A DNA stretch of 64,000 nucleotides from Proteocatella sphenisci DSM 23131 (GTDB lineage Bacteria > Bacillota > Clostridia > Peptostreptococcales > Filifactoraceae): assembly GCF_000423525.1 (NCBI RefSeq), contig NZ_AUID01000010.1, positions 1 through 64,000 of the forward strand. Direction: 5' to 3'. The notes below the pieces were generated by a model that saw nothing but the letters and a program-made list of their open reading frames with translations, searched no databases and had not been told where the DNA came from. Positions within the stretch are counted from its first letter, which is position 1; each line of letters begins with the position of its first letter. The translations under genes and the position numbers were made by a program. Shown here piece by piece: positions 35,021-43,918 of this stretch.

Positions 35021-36393
35021 TAGCTTGCAATATTAACAATACGAAATTTACTGCTTTCACTGACTTTGTCGGCGCCCTCAACAACTACCTGGTCGTCTGG
35101 ACTAAGTCCCTGGACTTCGATGTATCTGTTTTTTTCCTGACCGGTAAGGACTTCTTTTTTTACAAGTTCAGAGCCATTAAGAGTGTATACAAATTTTGTT
35201 CCATCCTCCTCGAGTATAGATTCTAAAGGAACAAACATTTCGCTTTTGGAATTTTTGTTGCTGAGCCTGGCGCTTGCCAGCATTCCGTCCTTAAGCTTTT
35301 TGTTCTCATTTGCAAAGGAGATTTTTACGCTGTAGAGTCCATTTACAGGATCGGCTCCTGGGGATGCGGCAGTTACAGTGCCCTTAACGGTTTCTCCCGT
35401 GGCAGAAACGAGTACATCAGCTACAATACTGTCTTTGTCCGAAAAAATTTCGTCTATATAAGCGTCAGAAACCTTGATTGTCATTTCCATATTTTTAGGA
35501 TTTATTATTGCCATTGCAGGTGATTGCGCAGATGTCATATCTCCAAATTTTATATTATTTAAAGTAATTTGACCATTTATTGGAGCTTTTATCAGTGTAT
35601 CGTTAACATTTTTTTGTGCCATGTCAAAGGCTGCCTGTGCACTTTGAACCTGTGATTCAGCCAGCTTTGTATTTTCAGGGTTTAAACTTCCTGTTGTAAG
35701 GTTATAGTTTTCCTGGGCTGCGCTGAGTGATATCTGGGCATTTTTAAGTCTGCTGTCAACGCTGTCCATGGCAGATTTTGCCTGAGCTTTTGCATTTTCA
35801 AACTGAGCTGAAGCGGTGTCCAGGGCATTTTTTGCAGTGTCCATGGAGACTTTACTTTCGCCACCTAAAGGAACAAGGGCAGATATTCTTTCATAGTTCG
35901 CAAGGGCGTTTTCGTAGGCTGCTCGGGCAGGTGCTATAAGAGAGTTATCGTCAAATTGTGCCTTTGTATTGGTGTATGAATTCTTTGCATCTCGAAGCTC
36001 GTTTTCAGCGCGTTCAAGAGCTTGCCTGGCTTGAGTTGCAGCTTGGGGATTTGCAGCGCTTACTATCTTTGAATAGTTTGCATTTGCAGAATTTAGACTT
36101 GCCTGAGCCTGCTTTAGCTGAAGCTTTGAGACAGTGTCATCTATTGTAAAAAGTACGTCATCTTTTTTAACCTGGCTGCCAATATCAGCCTTTACAGAAG
36201 TTACTTTTCCTGATGAGATAGGAAATATAGTTATAGATTCTGATGAGCTTATTTTTCCATCATAGGAAATATCTTCAAGATGGGTCTGAGTTTTTACTTT
36301 GGCCAGGGTAATGCTGGTTTGTGAAGATGAGCATCCTGAAAGGATTCCCATTAAAAGTAGTGCGCACAGGGCGGAAGAAATTATTTTTTTCAT
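35020..36393 (-). CDS. RND/ABC-type efflux adaptor lipoprotein (HlyD/MacA-like)
   Basis: 457 aa lipoprotein: signal peptide ending in LSGC (Cys21). A beta-barrel/lipoyl segment (PISSGKVTSVKADIGSQVKKDDVLF) encloses a long helical hairpin with Ala/Gln/Lys-rich coiled coils at about residues 95-255, then the second lipoyl half and a membrane-proximal domain. These are the features of membrane fusion proteins. In Gram-positives such adaptors act with ABC exporters, matching the two ABC half-transporters upstream on the same strand. It is the last gene of the minus-strand operon. Confidence 0.9.
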   Translation of the reverse strand: MKKIISSALCALLLMGILSGCSSSQTSITLAKVKTQTHLEDISYDGKISSSESITIFPISSGKVTSVKADIGSQVKKDDVLFTIDDTVSKLQLKQAQASLNSANANYSKIVSAANPQAATQARQALERAENELRDAKNSYTNTKAQFDDNSLIAPARAAYENALANYERISALVPLGGESKVSMDTAKNALDTASAQFENAKAQAKSAMDSVDSRLKNAQISLSAAQENYNLTTGSLNPENTKLAESQVQSAQAAFDMAQKNVNDTLIKAPINGQITLNNIKFGDMTSAQSPAMAIINPKNMEMTIKVSDAYIDEIFSDKDSIVADVLVSATGETVKGTVTAASPGADPVNGLYSVKISFANENKKLKDGMLASARLSNKNSKSEMFVPLESILEEDGTKFVYTLNGSELVKKEVLTGQEKNRYIEVQGLSPDDQVVVEGADKVSESSKFRIVNIAS

Positions 36394-36409
36394 TATGCGT
36401 TCCTCTCGA

Positions 36410-37120
36410 TTAATTTAAGTGGATTTTGACATCACAGTTCATTCCAAATATCATTGGAAGTTTGTCCGGGTTTTCAATTGTGATCTTTACAGGAATGAGC
36501 TGAGTCACCTTTGTGTATGTGCCGCTTGTAGAAAATGAGGACAAACCTGATGAAAAATAAGTCTGAGTTGCACTGTCTATTTCACTTACAGTTCCCATAA
36601 ATCTCTGGTTCCCGTAGGCATCTATTTTGACATCTACTTTTTGCCCTGGCGCAATCTTCATTATGTCAGTTTCTTCGATGTTGACCCCTATATACATGTT
36701 GTCGGTATCGGCTATAACAACAAGGGTATTTTGTGGACTTACTGTCTGTCCAGCCATGTAGTCTGATTTTACTACGGTGCCGTCTGCTGGTGAAAATATT
36801 CCTGGGAGGGTTTCTTGTCTTCCAAGCATTTCTCCTTGTGAAACCATGTCCCCTGCGCTCACGTTCCATTCTAGGAGTTTTCCTGTAGACGGGGGGGTGA
36901 GGGTATACATTTTTGCGGTAACTTTGGCATTGTCAGTAGCTAGGGTATTTGCAGAACTGACTGCAAACATTATAGCGATTCCTATGGCTAGGACTAAGAC
37001 TGTAGCGAGAGGATACAATACTTTTTTGGGGATTTTGAGAACCAATGTTTTAAGCCTGGCCTTTTTTGATAAGGAAGCTTCTTCCTTAACATCTGGATTC
37101 TTAGTTTCATTATTTTCCAT
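36410..37120 (-). CDS. Short HlyD-family adaptor protein
   Basis: 236 aa. A cytoplasmic basic N-terminus, one membrane helix (about residues 36-56), then a lipoyl-like region (APQ-free, PSTGKLLEWNVSAGDMVSQG) and a beta-barrel domain, with almost no helical hairpin. This differs from the neighbouring long adaptor. It starts 14 bp after the upstream ABC gene and ends 16 bp before the lipoprotein adaptor. It probably stabilises the ABC pump or couples it to the lipoprotein. Having two adaptors for one exporter pair is uncommon. Confidence 0.85.
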   Translation of the reverse strand: MENNETKNPDVKEEASLSKKARLKTLVLKIPKKVLYPLATVLVLAIGIAIMFAVSSANTLATDNAKVTAKMYTLTPPSTGKLLEWNVSAGDMVSQGEMLGRQETLPGIFSPADGTVVKSDYMAGQTVSPQNTLVVIADTDNMYIGVNIEETDIMKIAPGQKVDVKIDAYGNQRFMGTVSEIDSATQTYFSSGLSSFSTSGTYTKVTQLIPVKITIENPDKLPMIFGMNCDVKIHLN

Positions 37121-37134
37121 TTTTTAAAACTCCT

Positions 37135-39015
37135 TTATTCTTCTACTATAGTATTGGTAAACTGGCTGTTATAAAGGCCACTGTAAAAACCTTTGCTCTC
37201 AAGCAGTTCAAAGTGATTTCCCTGCTCTATTATATCGCCGTCTTTCATTACAAGAATCAGGTCGGCATCTCTTATGGTGGAGAGTCTGTGGGCTATTACA
37301 AAGCTTGTGCGGTTGGACATGAGGCCATCCATGGCTTTTTGTATGAGGACCTCGGTACGGGTATCTACGGAGCTGGTGGCTTCGTCAAGTATCAGAATTT
37401 TTGGATCTGAAAGGAAGGTACGAGCTATAGTAAGCAGCTGCTTTTGTCCTTGCGATATATTGCTGGCTTCTTCGTTGAGCATCATGGAGTATCCTCCTGG
37501 GAGGGCTTTTATAAAGTCATGGCAGTGTGCTGCTTTGGAAGCGGCTATTATCTCTTCTTCTGTTGCATCAAATGAACCGTATTGTATATTGTCCATTATT
37601 GATGCGTTGTAGAGCCATGTATCTTGGAGCACCATTCCAAACATGGACCTAAGATCTTTTCTTGTCAAATCCTTTATGCTGTGATTATCTATGAGGATAT
37701 GTCCTGAGTTGACGTCATAAAATCTCATAAGAAGCTTTATCATTGTGGATTTTCCAGCTCCAGTAGGACCAACTATGGCTATTCTTTGTCCCGGTTTTAC
37801 GTTGCAGCTGAAATCGTTTATTATTATCTTGTCCGCATCGTATCCAAATTTAACATTTCGAAACTCCACGTGACCTTCTACTTTTTCTATGACTGCAGGA
37901 GTTTGCGTTTCAGGAATTTCTTCTTCTTCTTCAAGAAATTCAAATACACGTTCTGCAGCCGCGGCTGTGGACTGGAGGGTGTTAGAGATGGTAGCCATCT
38001 GCGCTATAGGCTGGTTAAAGCTTCGGACGTACTGGATAAATGCCTGCACGTCACCTACTTCTATGACTTTTTTTACGGCAAGGTAGCCTCCTAAAATACA
38101 TACGGCTACATAGCCCAGGTTGCCTACAAAATTCATAAGGGGCATCATAAGTCCTGAGAGGAACTGAGATTTCCATGCCGACTCGTAAAGCTTTTCGTTC
38201 ATCTCTTTGAATATGACTTTGGCTTCTTCTTCGCCGTTGAATACCTGAACCACATTGTGGCCCGAAAAGTTTTCTTCTATATGACCATTTATGCTGCCCA
38301 GAAACTTTTGCTGGGTTCTGAAGTGTTTTTGAGACATCTTTACTATCTTCATTATAATAAATCCAGAAACTGGAAGTATTAGGAGCGAGGTAAGTGTAAG
38401 TGAAAAGCTTATGGAAAGCATCATTACTATTACTCCTGATACGGTTGCTACTGATGTGACTATCTGTCCCAGACTCTGATTGAGGGTCTGGGCTATGGTA
38501 TCTACGTCATTTGTTATTCTTGAAAGTACTTCTCCGTGAGTCCTTGTGTCGTAGTATTTAAGTGGAAGCCGGTTCATCTTTTGCGAGATGTCTCTTCTGA
38601 GTTTGTAGGTCACCTTCATGGATATTCCTGACATTATATAGCCTTGAATATATGCAAAGCTTGCGGATATGATGTAAAGCACCATCATTAGCATGCAAAT
38701 CTTGTTAATATAGTCAAAATCTGTAAGGAGGCCGGTTCCCATCATATAGGCCATGAGGCCTTCAAAAAGTTTGGTAGTGACTTTTCCAAGGAGCTTTGGA
38801 CCTACTATTGAAAATATGGATGAAAAAAGTGCAAATATAAGCACGATTATTATCTGTATCTGGTATTCATGTATATATTCGAGGAGCTTGAGCATGGTAG
38901 CTTTAAAATTTTTGGCTTTTGCACCGCCAGGTCCCATTGCGCCCATGGGGCCTCCTCCCATAGGACCTCTACCGCCAGGGCCTCCCTGAGGGGCCGAATT
39001 TTTTTCTTTACTCAT
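37135..39015 (-). CDS. ABC exporter half-transporter, canonical NBD
   Basis: 626 aa. A Gly/Pro/Met-rich N-terminal tail of about 30 residues (GGRGPMGGGPMG) precedes six membrane helices and an NBD: Walker A GPTGAGKST, signature altered to NISQGQ and Walker B LILDEATSS with the catalytic glutamate. The signature is weakened while Walker B is intact, the reverse of its partner, as expected for an asymmetric heterodimeric multidrug-type exporter. It overlaps the upstream partner gene by 8 bp, indicating coupled synthesis. The substrate is unknown; a divergent TetR suggests drug or toxicant response. Confidence 0.93.
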   Translation of the reverse strand: MSKEKNSAPQGGPGGRGPMGGGPMGAMGPGGAKAKNFKATMLKLLEYIHEYQIQIIIVLIFALFSSIFSIVGPKLLGKVTTKLFEGLMAYMMGTGLLTDFDYINKICMLMMVLYIISASFAYIQGYIMSGISMKVTYKLRRDISQKMNRLPLKYYDTRTHGEVLSRITNDVDTIAQTLNQSLGQIVTSVATVSGVIVMMLSISFSLTLTSLLILPVSGFIIMKIVKMSQKHFRTQQKFLGSINGHIEENFSGHNVVQVFNGEEEAKVIFKEMNEKLYESAWKSQFLSGLMMPLMNFVGNLGYVAVCILGGYLAVKKVIEVGDVQAFIQYVRSFNQPIAQMATISNTLQSTAAAAERVFEFLEEEEEIPETQTPAVIEKVEGHVEFRNVKFGYDADKIIINDFSCNVKPGQRIAIVGPTGAGKSTMIKLLMRFYDVNSGHILIDNHSIKDLTRKDLRSMFGMVLQDTWLYNASIMDNIQYGSFDATEEEIIAASKAAHCHDFIKALPGGYSMMLNEEASNISQGQKQLLTIARTFLSDPKILILDEATSSVDTRTEVLIQKAMDGLMSNRTSFVIAHRLSTIRDADLILVMKDGDIIEQGNHFELLESKGFYSGLYNSQFTNTIVEE

Positions 39016-40738
39016 TTAGCTCCTCCTTGCTTAATTGTGAAAGGGCTATCTCCCTGTAGACTGTGCAGGCCTTCATAAGTTCTTCATGTGTGCCTTTTCC
39101 AACTATCTGCCCGGCTTCGAGCACCATAATCTGTTCGGCATTCATTATAGTACTGATTCTTTGAGCGATAAGGATCACTGTGCTGTGCCCAGTTTCTTTT
39201 TTGAGAGCTGATCGAAGGGCTGAGTCTGTCTTAAAGTCAAGCGCCGAAAAGCTGTCGTCAAATATATAAATCTGAGGTTTTTTTACAAGGGCTCTGGCTA
39301 TAGAAAGCCTTTGCTTTTGGCCGCCAGATACATTGGATCCTCCCTGTGATATAGGGGTATCAAAACCTTCGGGCCTGGAGTCTATAAATTCCATAGCCTG
39401 AGCAATGTGAGCGCCTGAAAGTATTTCTTCCTGGCTGGCATCTTTGTCTGCGTATCTTAGATTGGAGTCTATTGTTCCTGAAAAAAGTACTGATTTTTGG
39501 GGAACGTAGCCAAGTTGACTTCTCAGGGAGTGAAGCTCCATATCTCTTATATCTACATCATCTATTGTTATTTTTCCTTGTGTTACATCATAGAATCTTG
39601 GAATGAGGTTTGCGACAGTGGATTTTCCACTTCCCGTAGAACCTATAAAAGCCGTTGTTTGACCAGGACTTGCTGTAAAGTCTATATCATGGAGAACATC
39701 TTCTTCTGCTCCTGGATAACGAAAACTCACGTGTTCAAACTTTAATATTCCCTTTGAGGATTTAAATGGCACAGCATCCAATCTGTTTTTTATCTGTGGC
39801 TCTGTTTCGAGTACATCTGCTATACGTACTGCCGATACAGAAGATCTTGGGATCATTATAAACATCATGGACATCATCAAAAAGGCCATTATTATCTGCA
39901 TGACATACTGCATATAGGCCATCATCTGACCGACATCTATCTTAAAGGCAGATACCTGGTATGATCCAACCCATACTATTAAAACAGTAATAAGGTTCAT
40001 GAGCAGCATCATCATAGGCATCATTGCAGCCATGGTCCGGTTTACAAAAAGATTGGTATCTGTAAGAGTCTTATTTTCCTTGTCAAAGCGTTCTTCTTCA
40101 AAAGCTTGTGTATTAAAGGCTCTGGTCACAAGCATGCCTGAAAGGTTTTCTCTAACGACCTGATTGAGTCTGTCAACAAGGGTCTGTATTATCTTAAATT
40201 TTGGAAGTGCAAAGCTAAACAAAGTAGCTATTATTCCAACCAGTACTATAATTGCAAGAACTATTATCCATGACATGGAAGCACTGTTGTTGACAGCGTG
40301 GATTATACCCCCAACTCCCATTATAGGAGCATAAAATATTAGTCTTATCATCATTATGATAAGGGTCTGTACTTGCGTCACATCATTTGTGGTTCTTGTA
40401 ATAAGGGAAGAAGTAGAGAATTTATCGAATTCAACATTTGAAAAGCTTTCTACCTTATCAAAGAGATCGAGTCTTATCTGCTGTCCAATGCCGGCACCAA
40501 CCCTTGATGCCAGATAGCCGACAGATATACTGAGCGCGCCTCCCGCAAGCGATATAAGTATCATCTTGCTTCCGATTCCTATTATTGTATTTGTATCTCC
40601 GTTTGCGATTCCTTCATTTACTATGTCTGACATAAAGTCTGGCAGAGCAAGGTCGCACATGGCCTGACCAAACAGCAATGCTACTGCAGCCAGGATAAGC
40701 CAAAAATATGGCTCGGCATATCTTAATAATCTTGTCAT
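39008..40738 (-). CDS. ABC exporter half-transporter, degenerate NBD
   Basis: 576 aa with six membrane helices and an NBD: Walker A GSTGSGKST, intact signature NVSGGQKQR and Walker B IYIFDDSFSALD, where the catalytic Glu is Asp. Together with the partner's NISQGQ signature this gives one consensus and one degenerate ATP site, as in BmrCD/LmrCD-type heterodimers. It is the first gene of the minus-strand efflux operon, 222 bp from the divergent TetR gene, behind a strong promoter with an operator-like palindrome. Confidence 0.93.
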   Translation of the reverse strand: MTRLLRYAEPYFWLILAAVALLFGQAMCDLALPDFMSDIVNEGIANGDTNTIIGIGSKMILISLAGGALSISVGYLASRVGAGIGQQIRLDLFDKVESFSNVEFDKFSTSSLITRTTNDVTQVQTLIIMMIRLIFYAPIMGVGGIIHAVNNSASMSWIIVLAIIVLVGIIATLFSFALPKFKIIQTLVDRLNQVVRENLSGMLVTRAFNTQAFEEERFDKENKTLTDTNLFVNRTMAAMMPMMMLLMNLITVLIVWVGSYQVSAFKIDVGQMMAYMQYVMQIIMAFLMMSMMFIMIPRSSVSAVRIADVLETEPQIKNRLDAVPFKSSKGILKFEHVSFRYPGAEEDVLHDIDFTASPGQTTAFIGSTGSGKSTVANLIPRFYDVTQGKITIDDVDIRDMELHSLRSQLGYVPQKSVLFSGTIDSNLRYADKDASQEEILSGAHIAQAMEFIDSRPEGFDTPISQGGSNVSGGQKQRLSIARALVKKPQIYIFDDSFSALDFKTDSALRSALKKETGHSTVILIAQRISTIMNAEQIMVLEAGQIVGKGTHEELMKACTVYREIALSQLSKEELNE

Positions 40739-40769
40739 TCAATCACCTCTCAAATAAAATCTATTATTT

Positions 40770-40798
40770 ATATTACTACGGTAATACAAAAATGTCAA
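40770..40798 (-). promoter_or_regulatory. Efflux operon promoter with overlapping inverted repeat
   Basis: Minus strand TTGACA (40798-40793), 17-bp spacer, TAATAT (40775-40770). An inverted repeat TATTAC-tacg-GTAATA (40771-40786) overlaps the -10 box and spacer and is a plausible TetR operator. The start codon is about 30 bp downstream. Confidence 0.65.
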
Positions 40799-40836
40799 TG
40801 GGTCCATAGAAAAACCATACAATAGTTATAAAAATA

Positions 40837-40865
40837 TTGACATTACAAATAAAAGTGTATAATAT
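40837..40865 (+). promoter_or_regulatory. Promoter of the tetR-like gene
   Basis: TTGACA (40837-40842) is followed by TAATAT (40860-40865) at 17 bp, or TATAAT (40858-40863) at 15 bp. The leader to the start at 40961 is about 90 nt. Confidence 0.55.
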
Positions 40866-40960
40866 TGATAGTGAAGATTAAGTCTAAAAAACAAACATAC
40901 ATCCGAGAAATTATCATGTCCAGTCAAAATGGGCATATTTTTATATAAGGGGGATCTGCA

Positions 40961-41593
40961 ATGAAGCACGAAAACGAAACTAAAAAAAGGATAAGGGAAA
41001 GTGCTTTGCGACTTTTTGATGAAAAGTCCTTTGAAGAGGTCACTATAAATGAAATCTGTAAAGAAAGTGGAATAACAAAGCACACTTTTTATTATTATTT
41101 CAAATCTAAGGATGATCTTTTGGACAATTTTTACAAGATACCATGCGGGCTTTCGATGGAGGAATTTACGGCTATACTTTCCATGGATTCATATGTAGAA
41201 CAGCTGTGGATGATAAGCAGAAAGCTTATAGATTTTGTAAAAGAAAATGGCACAGATATATTAAGGCAGATAATGATTAAAAATCTCAGCAATGACAAGG
41301 GAACTTTTAGTTTTGACACAAATGAGATAAAAGAAGTTATACGTCTGCAGATAAGCATAATTGAAAAGGCTAAAAAAAGCGGACAGATACTGAGCAAGAT
41401 TTCAAGCAAAGATCTGGTGGGAATATATCAGCAGATTTTTCATTCGACTATGTTTATATGGATAGTCAGAGATGGTGATTTTGATTTTGAAAAGTATCTC
41501 AGATACAAGTTTGAAATACTTTATCAGGTAGACCAGAGCCATAGAAAAGCCATGAGTTCTGGTATGGTTAACGAGATTGAAGATGAGCTTTAG
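40961..41593 (+). CDS. TetR-family transcriptional regulator
   Basis: 210 aa. An N-terminal TetR helix-turn-helix at about residues 9-55 (ETKKRIRESALRLF, GITKHTFYYYFKSKDDLL) and a ligand-binding C-terminal domain. The start has GGGGGAT upstream. It is divergent from the ABC/HlyD efflux operon and separated by 222 bp that hold two promoters and a palindrome, so it is very likely that operon's repressor. The ligand is unknown. Confidence 0.93.
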   Translation: MKHENETKKRIRESALRLFDEKSFEEVTINEICKESGITKHTFYYYFKSKDDLLDNFYKIPCGLSMEEFTAILSMDSYVEQLWMISRKLIDFVKENGTDILRQIMIKNLSNDKGTFSFDTNEIKEVIRLQISIIEKAKKSGQILSKISSKDLVGIYQQIFHSTMFIWIVRDGDFDFEKYLRYKFEILYQVDQSHRKAMSSGMVNEIEDEL

Positions 41594-41617
41594 TTTGCGT
41601 ATACAAAGGAGAACTTT

Positions 41618-42886
41618 ATGATAATGCCTGAGAATGCGGAATATATAATAGACACTCTTTATAAGTCAGCTTATAAGGCTTATATTGTCGGAGGGTGCGT
41701 GAGAGACTTCCTTCTTGGGGAGGAGCCTCATGACTGGGACATAACAACCGATGCCAGACCAGAGGATGTAAAGCAAATATTTTCTCATCTAAAGACTGTG
41801 GACACTGGATTAAAGCATGGAACAGTGACCCTTGTAATAGAAGGGGACTCCTTTGAAATAACGACCTACAGGACTGAAGGCAGCTATATCAAAAACAGAA
41901 AGCCTGAAAGCGTGACTTTTGTGACCAGCCTGAGGGAGGACCTGAAAAGAAGAGATTTCACTGTAAACGCCATGGCCTACAACCGCGTAGATGGGCTTAA
42001 GGATTATTTTGGTGGCAAAGATGATCTCAAATCGGGTATAATAAGATGCGTGGGAGATCCTGATCAAAGGCTTTCTGAAGATGCGCTCAGGATAATGAGG
42101 GCCCTTCGATTTGCCTCCGAAAAGAATTTTATTATAGAAGAAGATACACACAGGGCTATGCGCACGAATTCAAATCTCCTTAAAAACATATCGGTCGAAA
42201 GAATTGCATCAGAGCTGAGCAGGACCCTTATGGGAAAAGGGGTATATAATGCTCTCAAAAATTATCCCGAGCCACTTTTTGAAGTAATTCCAGAGCTCAG
42301 ACCTACATATGGATTTACGCAGAATAATCCGCATCAGATGGATGATGTATATGAGCATACTATAAAAAGTATAAAAAATTCAGTTCCTGATCTGGAAATA
42401 AGGCTGGCGCTGCTTTTTCATGAAATGACAAGTGCGGAAATTGCACATGGCATAATGAAAAGGCTTAAATACGATACCTCTATTATCAAAAATGTAGTGA
42501 GGCTGGTTGAAAATCACAGCATAGACCTCATTGCCAGCGAAAAAACAGTAAAGAGGAGGCTTTCGAAATTTGGAGAAGATTTCTTCAGAAAACTCCTGAA
42601 AATGAAGCGGGCAGATGCATCTGCGACATCACCTGATACTCTGGGTGAGAGCCTTGGACTGATCCAAGAAACTGAAAAAATAATAGATCGGGTAATAAAA
42701 GAGGGAAAGTGTTTTTCGCTTAAGGATCTTGCTATAAATGGAAATGACCTGAGAGTGATGGGAATACCTGAGGGAATACTGATAGGTAAAATTCTTGAGG
42801 AAATCCTGGATGGAATAATAGAAGGAGATATTGACAACGAAAGACATGCAATAATCCAATTTTTAAATGAACGAGGGGATTTTTAA
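41618..42886 (+). CDS. cca: CCA tRNA nucleotidyltransferase
   Basis: 422 aa. Class II nucleotidyltransferase head: IVGGCVRDFLLG and the DWDITT carboxylates, the KRRDFTVNAMAY motif and EDALRIMRALRFA in the neck, then a C-terminal HD-like region. It adds or repairs the 3' CCA of tRNAs. The HD dyad expected in RLALLFHE is His268-Glu269 rather than His-Asp, and the following residues are also divergent, so the auxiliary phosphohydrolase activity is probably lost. AAAGGAG precedes the ATG. It is followed 3 bp later by an EamA transporter gene. Confidence 0.93.
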   Translation: MIMPENAEYIIDTLYKSAYKAYIVGGCVRDFLLGEEPHDWDITTDARPEDVKQIFSHLKTVDTGLKHGTVTLVIEGDSFEITTYRTEGSYIKNRKPESVTFVTSLREDLKRRDFTVNAMAYNRVDGLKDYFGGKDDLKSGIIRCVGDPDQRLSEDALRIMRALRFASEKNFIIEEDTHRAMRTNSNLLKNISVERIASELSRTLMGKGVYNALKNYPEPLFEVIPELRPTYGFTQNNPHQMDDVYEHTIKSIKNSVPDLEIRLALLFHEMTSAEIAHGIMKRLKYDTSIIKNVVRLVENHSIDLIASEKTVKRRLSKFGEDFFRKLLKMKRADASATSPDTLGESLGLIQETEKIIDRVIKEGKCFSLKDLAINGNDLRVMGIPEGILIGKILEEILDGIIEGDIDNERHAIIQFLNERGDF

Positions 42887-42889
42887 ATT

Positions 42890-43801
42890 ATGAAAAAGAA
42901 AGATTTTATGCTTGCTCTTCTGGTAGTAATAGTTTGGGGGGCTAATTTTACAGTAATAAAACTGGGACTTGGCGGCGTGCCTTCCATGCTGCTTGTAGCT
43001 CTCAGGTATATGACAGTACTTCCCGCTCTGTTTTTTGTAAAAAAACCGGAGCTGGACTGGAAATATGGAATTGCTTATGGATTTTCGGTTGGAGTCTTGC
43101 AGTTCTCCTGCCTGTTTTACGCGCTCGAGATTGGAATGCCTGCGGGGCTTTCATCTATAATACTTCAGTCAGCTGCATTCATGACCCCGCTTCTGGCTGC
43201 GATATTTCTCAAAGAAAAAATCAGGATAAATCAGGTGGCGGGCCTGATTGTGGCGGCTGGTGGCCTTTATCTTATTGGAAAAAGTGGAGGTAGGGGAGGT
43301 GATTCTTCGATTCCACTTCCGGCTCTAGTGCTGACCCTTGCGGCAGCGTTTTTCTGGGCAACATCCAATGTCATACTAAAATTCGCTTCAAACAAGCTTG
43401 AAAAAGAAGGCAAAAAACTCGACATGGTAGGAGTAGTGATATGGACGAGTCTGGTTCCGCCTCTGCCGCTTTTTGTAATGTCTATGATAAAAGATTCTCC
43501 TCAAATGGTCATGAGTACCATCATGAACCTCAGCCCTATGTCCATATTTTCCATAATTTACCTGGCTCTTGGAGCTACAATATTTGGATACGGAGCCTGG
43601 AATGTACTCCTTGGAAAATATGAGGCATCAAAAATAGCGCCGCTGTCACTGATGGTACCGGTAACAGGCCTTATTACGGCAAGGATTGTACTAGGGGAGG
43701 TTATGACGCCAATGCAGTGGGCTGGAGGCCTTGTTATAATTGCGGGACTTGCCATAGCAAATATAAATTTTGGAAGAAAGGAAACTAAAATTTCTGAATA
43801 A
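42890..43801 (+). CDS. DMT/EamA-family transporter
   Basis: 303 aa with ten hydrophobic segments as two EamA repeats (about residues 5-135 and 150-295). VVWGANFTVIKLGL at the N-terminus and PLSLMVPVTGLITARIVLGE in the second repeat are typical of EamA/RhaT-type metabolite exporters, many of which export amino acids. It is cotranscribed with cca (3-bp gap). The substrate is unknown. Confidence 0.92.
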   Translation: MKKKDFMLALLVVIVWGANFTVIKLGLGGVPSMLLVALRYMTVLPALFFVKKPELDWKYGIAYGFSVGVLQFSCLFYALEIGMPAGLSSIILQSAAFMTPLLAAIFLKEKIRINQVAGLIVAAGGLYLIGKSGGRGGDSSIPLPALVLTLAAAFFWATSNVILKFASNKLEKEGKKLDMVGVVIWTSLVPPLPLFVMSMIKDSPQMVMSTIMNLSPMSIFSIIYLALGATIFGYGAWNVLLGKYEASKIAPLSLMVPVTGLITARIVLGEVMTPMQWAGGLVIIAGLAIANINFGRKETKISE

Positions 43802-43803
43802 TC

Positions 43804-43832
43804 TTGACACTTGAAAAAATAAAGCATATAAT
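43804..43832 (+). promoter_or_regulatory. Consensus sigma-A promoter of the tungstate transporter operon
   Basis: TTGACA (43804-43809), 17-bp spacer, TATAAT (43827-43832) is a perfect consensus promoter 3 bp after the eamA stop. A transcript from about 43839 runs into the hairpin at 43872-43900 before reaching tupB at 43919. Confidence 0.8.
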
Positions 43833-43871
43833 TGAATATATAGTATTTAATAATTATTGTCCGACAAAATC

Positions 43872-43900
43872 ACGGCAATCCCAACCGGGGTTGCCGTTTT
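43872..43900 (+). terminator. Leader terminator/attenuator upstream of tupB
   Basis: ACGGCAATCCC pairs with GGGGTTGCCGT around AACC, followed by TTTT. It follows the consensus promoter by about 35 nt, so it is positioned as an early terminator in the tup leader. It could also terminate readthrough from eamA. Confidence 0.75.
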
Positions 43901-43918
43901 TAGTATATTGGGGGAAAA

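Noticed and set aside
37213-38094. Plus-strand open frames opposite the ABC transporter gene
   Set aside because: They are antisense shadows of a clearly coding minus-strand ABC exporter with all NBD motifs.
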